This document shows, one piece after another, positions 4,587 to 8,897 of a stretch of DNA of 8,897 nucleotides. Source of the DNA: Lentihominibacter excrementipullorum. GTDB taxonomy: Bacteria > Bacillota > Clostridia > Peptostreptococcales > Anaerovoracaceae. The DNA lies in contig DVOB01000046.1 of the NCBI GenBank assembly GCA_018713975.1, forward strand, positions 1 to 8,897. The letters run 5' to 3'. The notes under the pieces were generated by a model. The model did not search any database. It saw only the letters and a program-made list of their open reading frames with translations, and was not told the DNA's origin. Each line of letters begins with the position of its first letter. Within the stretch, counting starts at the first letter, position 1. A program made the translations under genes and the position numbers.

Positions 4587-6577
4587 TGACATCATTAAAC
4601 AGCAGCAAGAAAAATCTGATAATCATTCTCATCATAGTCTTCGTATGTCTGCTTCTGCTTTGCCTGAGGCTGGGATGGATACAGATAGTGAAGGGCAGCG
4701 AGTACTCGGAGAAGGCAGTGGAGCAGCAGACGAGAGATACGCCGATAGAGGCTGACAGAGGCGTTATATATGATACTAACGGTAACGAACTGGCAGTCAG
4801 CGTCACATGCTACACCATATGGGTGCGGCCGTCGGACGTGAGATCCGGGGAGACCAACGCCGAGAAAAATGAGAATATCGAGAAGGTATCTCAGAGTCTG
4901 GCGGAAATACTGGGACTTGATTATGAAGAGGTCAAAAGCGAGGTGACCAAGGAGCAGAGCATCGTCAAGATAGAGCAGGGAGTGGATAAGGACACCGCTG
5001 ACAAGATAAGAGACGCTGATCTGCCGGGTGTGGAAATCGCCGAGGATACCAAGAGAAGCTACCCTCTGGGGGCTTTCGCCTCCCATACACTGGGAACGGT
5101 CAACGATGACAACGAAGGACGCTCGGGCCTGGAATTGCAATACAATACATATCTGAGCGGTATCGCGGGAAGATGGGTCAATTATACCGATACAGGCGGC
5201 AACAGGCTGTCATATGGAGAGGAAAGATATTATCAGGCTGAGGACGGATACAGCATCGTGACGACTATAGACCAGGTGATACAACATTACACGGAAAAGG
5301 CTATAGCTCAGGTACAGGAGTCCACAAGCTCTGAAAGAGTGATGGCTATAGTGATGAATCCGAAGACCGGGGAGATACTGGCCATGGCTCAGACTCCTGA
5401 ATTCGACCTCAATGATCCGACGACACCGCTGGATGAGGAGGAACAGAAAAAGCTGGAGAGCATGTCCGACAGTGAAAAGGTGACATATTGGAACCAGATG
5501 TGGAGAAACTTCCTCATATCCGACGCATACGAGCCTGGATCCACGTTCAAATTGCTGACAACGGCCATAGCTCTTGAAGAAGGTGTTACAGATCTGGATT
5601 CAACGTACACCTGTACCGGGTCTATAGAGGTGGCCGGACAGATCATACATTGCTGGAGAAGCGAGAATCCTCACGGGACGCAGACTCTCAAGCAGGCTGT
5701 CGGCAATTCATGTAACCCGGTGTTCGTTCAGCTGGCTACAGAGATAGGTATAGAAAAATTCTATGATTATATGGCTACTTTTGGGATAACGGGAAAGACA
5801 GGGATAGATTTTCCGGGAGAAGGTACAGCCATACTTCAGGATGAGGATTCGGCAGGCCCTGTAGGGCTGGCGACCATAGGCTTCGGTCATGGAGTGGCGG
5901 TCACGCCGATACAGCTGATAACGGCAGTGAGCGCTTTCGGCAATGATGGGAAGCTGATGCAGCCGAGACTGGTGAAAGAGTTGAGGGATTCCGACGGCAA
6001 TACGGTCGAGACATTCGATGAAAAGGTCGTGCGCCAGGTAGTTTCCAAAGAGACAGCCGACGAACTGTGCGATATAATGCAGTATGTAGTAGATGAAGGC
6101 GGTGGCGGAACTGCCAAAGTCGAAGGCTACAAGGTAGGTGCCAAGACGGGAACTGCCAACAAAGTCAACGATGAAGGCACAGGATATCTTGAGGACACTT
6201 ATTCGTCCTGTATAGCTATGGCGCCGATGGATGATCCGCAAGTGGCGGTGCTGGTCATAGCGGACAGTCCTAAGGGAGTCCGATATGGAAGTACTACAGC
6301 GGCGCCGGGGGTCCAGCAGATACTGTCCGATACCCTGAGATATCTCAATATTTCTCCTGATGAAGAAAGCCAGGAGGAAGCTGATGAGGAACGTGTGCAG
6401 GTACCGGATGTAGTAGGTGAGAAGGCCAGCGAGGCGATAGGTATATTGGCAGGCGACTCGCTGTCATACGATATGGATGAAGATGCGGCTGCCGAAAGTG
6501 ACTTCATCGTAACGAAGCAGTATCCTGCGGCGGGGACGGAAGTCAAGAAGGGCAGCAAGGTGTATTTGTACGAATGA
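4586..6577 (+). CDS. Class B penicillin-binding protein (FtsI/SpoVD type) with one PASTA domain
   Basis: This 663-residue membrane-anchored D,D-transpeptidase cross-links septal or spore-cortex peptidoglycan. A short cytoplasmic N-terminus is followed by a membrane segment (about 11-29). The class B dimerisation domain (about 50-200) includes IEADRGVIYDTNGNELAVS and RSYPLGAFASHTLG. The transpeptidase domain (about 245-585) has all three catalytic motifs: GSTFK with nucleophile Ser319 and Lys322, SCN at 375-377, and KTGTA at 520-524. One PASTA domain occupies about 604-663, starting VQVPDVVGEKASEA. Bacillus SpoVD has one PASTA domain and the division enzyme PBP2B two, but in Clostridia this split is unreliable, so it could be the vegetative division PBP (FtsI/PbpB) or SpoVD. 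It is the only PBP gene visible here. It starts at GTG 4586 after AAAGGGGAG. An acidic linker (about 588-602) precedes PASTA. Confidence 0.95.
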   Translation: MTSLNSSKKNLIIILIIVFVCLLLLCLRLGWIQIVKGSEYSEKAVEQQTRDTPIEADRGVIYDTNGNELAVSVTCYTIWVRPSDVRSGETNAEKNENIEKVSQSLAEILGLDYEEVKSEVTKEQSIVKIEQGVDKDTADKIRDADLPGVEIAEDTKRSYPLGAFASHTLGTVNDDNEGRSGLELQYNTYLSGIAGRWVNYTDTGGNRLSYGEERYYQAEDGYSIVTTIDQVIQHYTEKAIAQVQESTSSERVMAIVMNPKTGEILAMAQTPEFDLNDPTTPLDEEEQKKLESMSDSEKVTYWNQMWRNFLISDAYEPGSTFKLLTTAIALEEGVTDLDSTYTCTGSIEVAGQIIHCWRSENPHGTQTLKQAVGNSCNPVFVQLATEIGIEKFYDYMATFGITGKTGIDFPGEGTAILQDEDSAGPVGLATIGFGHGVAVTPIQLITAVSAFGNDGKLMQPRLVKELRDSDGNTVETFDEKVVRQVVSKETADELCDIMQYVVDEGGGGTAKVEGYKVGAKTGTANKVNDEGTGYLEDTYSSCIAMAPMDDPQVAVLVIADSPKGVRYGSTTAAPGVQQILSDTLRYLNISPDEESQEEADEERVQVPDVVGEKASEAIGILAGDSLSYDMDEDAAAESDFIVTKQYPAAGTEVKKGSKVYLYE

Positions 6578-6581
6578 GCAG

Positions 6582-7982
6582 GTGGATATGGATAAGATAT
6601 CGATAGAAGCTGTTGTCGAGGCGACGGGAGGACGTCTGATAAAGACGTGTGATGAAGGATTCATAACCGGAGTGAAGCATGATTCGCGCCAGTGTGGGCC
6701 CGGGGATATGTTCGTCGCCATAAAAGGCGAAAACCACGATGGTCACACCTATATACCGCAGGTCTTGGAAGCAGGGTGCAGGACTGTACTCGTTTCTCAC
6801 AAAAACGGATGGTACGATCATGCAGAGGATGGAGACATCAATGTGGTAGAGGTGGAGGATACTGTCTATGCCATGGGACAGCTGGCATCCTATTATCTGG
6901 ATACTCTTGATGTGATGAAGGTGGCTGTCACAGGAAGCGTTGGGAAGACTACGACCCGTGATATGATATATTACGCTCTCAGCGAGAAGTATCGCTGCGG
7001 CAGGAACATGAAGAATTACAACAATAGCATCGGCCTGCCGTTATCTATCTTTCAGATGGACAGCTCCACACAGGCAGTAGTACTGGAGATGGGTATGGAC
7101 AGAGCGGGAGAGATAGACAGACTGGCGGAGATCGTCAGACCGCATATCGCTGTCATAACCAACATCGGAGTATCTCATATAGAGAATCTGGGAAGCCGGG
7201 AAGGTATTTTTCATGCCAAGATGGAAGTGGCGAAACATATCTCTTCGATGGGGCAGGAGCGAGGTGCGCTGATATTCCCGTGGGACGGCCGGTTCCTGAC
7301 GAAGGAGAATACCAGAGGAGATTACCGTCAGGTGATGGTAGGCGAGGATGGAAAGAGCGACTATATAATATCCGATATTGACGACAGGGGATTGGATGGT
7401 ATAGAATTTACATTTGAGCATATGACCAAAAGCAGCAGAGTAGCCATTCCTGTCCCGGGAAGGCATAACGCAGTCAACGGGGCCCTGGCCATAGCGGTGA
7501 GCCACATGTTGGGGCTTTCCACAGAAGAGGCCGAGGCTGGCCTTTCGAAGCTGAAGCTTACGGGAAGCAGGCTGAAGCTTTTGGAAAACGATAAATTGCG
7601 AGTCATAGATGACACGTACAACGCCAGTCCCGATTCCATGAAGAGCGCGCTGAAGGTCCTGGAGAGAAGTTCGTGCAGCGGCAGCCGTATAGCTATTCTG
7701 GGAGATATGTATGAATTAGGGGAGCAGAGCGGTAAACAGCATTTTGAAGTAGGACTTTTCGCGAGAGGGCTGAGGATAGATAAACTGATAGCTGTAGGCA
7801 GCGAGGCGGAACGTATCGCGGAAGGCGCGTCGGGAGGCGGCCTTCAGGTGATGTACTTTAAAAAAAAGGAAGATTTGTACGGGAAAATGAATCAACTCAT
7901 AGGTCAGGGGGACATAATCTTAGTTAAGGGTTCCAGAGGAATGAAGATGGAACAGATAGTAGAGAAGGTTTTAAGTATTTAG
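6582..7982 (+). CDS. murF: UDP-N-acetylmuramoyl-tripeptide--D-alanyl-D-alanine ligase MurF
   Basis: The 466-residue cytoplasmic Mur ligase adds D-Ala-D-Ala to UDP-MurNAc-tripeptide using ATP, completing the pentapeptide precursor. The N-terminal substrate domain contains GVKHDSRQCGPGDMFVAIKG-type residues (about 30-49). The central ATPase domain has the P-loop GSVGKTT (118-124), the KNYNNSIGLPLS segment (144-155), and EMGMDRAGEI with VITNIGVSHIENLGSREGI (about 169-210). The C-terminal domain has DDTYNASPDSM (343-353), AILGDMYELG (371-380) and VKGSRGMKME (448-457), which are MurF signatures and separate it from MurC, MurD and MurE. Translation may begin at GTG 6582, 4 nt after the PBP stop, or at ATG 6588 two codons later. 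The ribosome site (GAGCAGG/AGGTGG) is poor for either, suggesting coupling to PBP translation. murE is not next to it. Confidence 0.95.
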   Translation: MDMDKISIEAVVEATGGRLIKTCDEGFITGVKHDSRQCGPGDMFVAIKGENHDGHTYIPQVLEAGCRTVLVSHKNGWYDHAEDGDINVVEVEDTVYAMGQLASYYLDTLDVMKVAVTGSVGKTTTRDMIYYALSEKYRCGRNMKNYNNSIGLPLSIFQMDSSTQAVVLEMGMDRAGEIDRLAEIVRPHIAVITNIGVSHIENLGSREGIFHAKMEVAKHISSMGQERGALIFPWDGRFLTKENTRGDYRQVMVGEDGKSDYIISDIDDRGLDGIEFTFEHMTKSSRVAIPVPGRHNAVNGALAIAVSHMLGLSTEEAEAGLSKLKLTGSRLKLLENDKLRVIDDTYNASPDSMKSALKVLERSSCSGSRIAILGDMYELGEQSGKQHFEVGLFARGLRIDKLIAVGSEAERIAEGASGGGLQVMYFKKKEDLYGKMNQLIGQGDIILVKGSRGMKMEQIVEKVLSI

Positions 7983-7990
7983 GAGATATC

Positions 7991-8897
7991 ATGAATTACG
8001 TCAATATCGGGATAATAATCATAGCAGCTTTTGTGATTTCCGTCATTCTGACCAAACTGGAAATACCTGTCCTCAAAGCCAGGGCAGGCCAGAACATACG
8101 GGAAGAAGGACCGGAAAGTCATTTGTCCAAAGCAGGTACTCCCAGCATGGGAGGCATCGCCATAATCATCAGCACTGCCGCGGCGGCTTTTACAGCGTCG
8201 CTCATATGGGATGGCAGCATGGCGGATACGTTGATAATACTGTTCGTGTTTATAGGTTTCGGGCTCATAGGATTCTTCGATGATTATCTGAAGGTTATAA
8301 AGAAGAACAATCTTGGCCTCCGGGCGTATCAGAAATTTGGCCTCCAGATAGTGATATCGGTGGCATTGGCAGTGTTCCTGGCTAATTATTCGACGGAGAC
8401 CACGTATGTATATATACCTGTGGCGGATATATATGTCGACTTCGGGATATGGTATATACCATTTATCGTCTTCGTGGTACTGGCGATGACCAACGCGGTG
8501 AACCTTACTGATGGGCTGGATGGTCTGGCTTCAGGAGTGACTGCGCTGGTGACGCTGTTTTTCGCGGTGGCGGGAGTCTCATACGGACTGGCATCAGGCT
8601 CGTATTTCTGCGCTGCTGTGTGCGGAGGCTGTCTGGGATTTTTGGTGTTCAACAGGAATCCGGCAAAGGTGTTCATGGGAGATACAGGCTCTCTGGCTCT
8701 GGGCGGAGGACTGGCGGCGGCGGCGATAGTGATGAAGATGGAGCTGTTCCTGTTGATAGTCGGGCTCATATATGTGATAGAGGCGCTTTCAGTAGTGCTG
8801 CAGGTGGGATATTTCAAGATCACAAAGGGAAAAAGGATATTCAGGATGGCGCCTATACATCATCATTTCGAGAAGTGCGGCTTCAAAGAGGTACATG
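7991..8897 (+). CDS. mraY: Phospho-N-acetylmuramoyl-pentapeptide-transferase MraY (3' end cut off)
   Basis: The ATG at 7991 follows AGGAG (7981-7985) with 5 nt spacing; this site overlaps the murF stop codon. The frame stays open to the window edge, giving 302 residues of an enzyme usually about 320 long, so roughly 20 residues are missing to the right. MraY is a polytopic inner-membrane enzyme that transfers phospho-MurNAc-pentapeptide to undecaprenyl phosphate, making lipid I. Visible signatures are KAGTPSMGG (48-55), GFFDDYLK (94-101, Asp97/Asp98), NAVNLTDGLDGLA (168-180, Asp174), NPAKVFMGDTGSLALGG (223-239, Asp231) and RIFRMAPIHHHFE (282-294, three His). Several hydrophobic segments are spread over the whole length. 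It continues the murF operon; the next genes in such clusters are usually murD, ftsW/spoVE and murG. Confidence 0.96.
   Translation, partial: MNYVNIGIIIIAAFVISVILTKLEIPVLKARAGQNIREEGPESHLSKAGTPSMGGIAIIISTAAAAFTASLIWDGSMADTLIILFVFIGFGLIGFFDDYLKVIKKNNLGLRAYQKFGLQIVISVALAVFLANYSTETTYVYIPVADIYVDFGIWYIPFIVFVVLAMTNAVNLTDGLDGLASGVTALVTLFFAVAGVSYGLASGSYFCAAVCGGCLGFLVFNRNPAKVFMGDTGSLALGGGLAAAAIVMKMELFLLIVGLIYVIEALSVVLQVGYFKITKGKRIFRMAPIHHHFEKCGFKEVH

Noticed and set aside
4595..5140. Minus-strand open frame of 181 codons within the PBP gene
   Set aside because: Antisense shadow of a gene with intact transpeptidase motifs; no ribosome site or domain of its own.
5708..6241. Minus-strand open frame of 177 codons within the PBP gene
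   Set aside because: Antisense shadow over the KTG-motif region; composition reflects the reverse complement of the real codons.
8386..8823. Minus-strand open frame of 145 codons
   Set aside because: Lies entirely antisense to mraY, whose catalytic motifs are intact in the plus-strand frame.
1..8897. CRISPR array, tRNA/rRNA genes, insertion sequences or phage attachment sites
   Set aside because: No regularly spaced repeats, tRNA-like cloverleaf, transposase or terminal inverted repeats were seen; apart from the small-ORF/acetyltransferase unit and the orphan RNA, the content is core chromosomal.

Overview
The window looks like a chromosomal segment of a Gram-positive anaerobe of the class Clostridia. 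The evidence is the start of a division and cell-wall (dcw) cluster in Firmicutes-like order (mraZ, rsmH, an FtsL-like gene, a PASTA-bearing penicillin-binding protein, murF, mraY). Strong Shine-Dalgarno sites precede most genes, promoters are close to consensus, and codon use favours ATA for Ile and AGA/AGG for Arg at moderate GC. A family or genus cannot be fixed from this sequence alone.

Left part (1-885). Positions 50-216 carry a compact orphan transcription unit: an exact TTGACA-17-TATAAT promoter, two structured stem-loops and a 6-bp intrinsic terminator, with no credible ORF. It is best read as a small RNA of about 130 nt that I cannot assign to a family. A small lipoprotein gene of unknown function follows on the minus strand (738 to 238) with its own promoter at 784-812. 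It is divergent from sfsA.

Middle part (886-2542). sfsA (SfsA nuclease-like/DNA-binding family) starts at an ATG with no visible Shine-Dalgarno and may be leaderless. A near-consensus promoter at 1683-1711 then drives an apparent two-gene unit: a 27-codon ORF with a good ribosome site, and a left-handed beta-helix O-acetyltransferase. The acetyltransferase ribosome site lies inside the last codons of the small ORF. A 13-bp-stem terminator at 2500-2542 closes this unit and insulates the dcw cluster.

Right part (2543-8897). A promoter (TTGATA-17-TAAAAT) carries three TGG boxes with an exact 10-bp period, which fits MraZ autoregulation. mraZ, rsmH and ftsL are tightly packed: rsmH overlaps mraZ, and ftsL starts 3 nt after rsmH. 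The run is then broken by 126 nt holding a terminator-like hairpin and a 16-nt tandem duplication of the ribosome-binding region, before the GTG start of the division/sporulation transpeptidase. murF and mraY follow almost without gaps; mraY runs off the right edge. murE, often found between the transpeptidase gene and murF, is absent. Together these genes regulate the cluster (MraZ), methylate 16S rRNA (RsmH), build the septal synthase complex (FtsL and the PBP), complete the UDP-MurNAc-pentapeptide (MurF) and transfer it to undecaprenyl phosphate as lipid I (MraY).

I see no new multi-gene system. The least explained parts are the orphan RNA at the left end, the 27-codon ORF and the hairpin plus duplicated ribosome site in front of the PBP gene.
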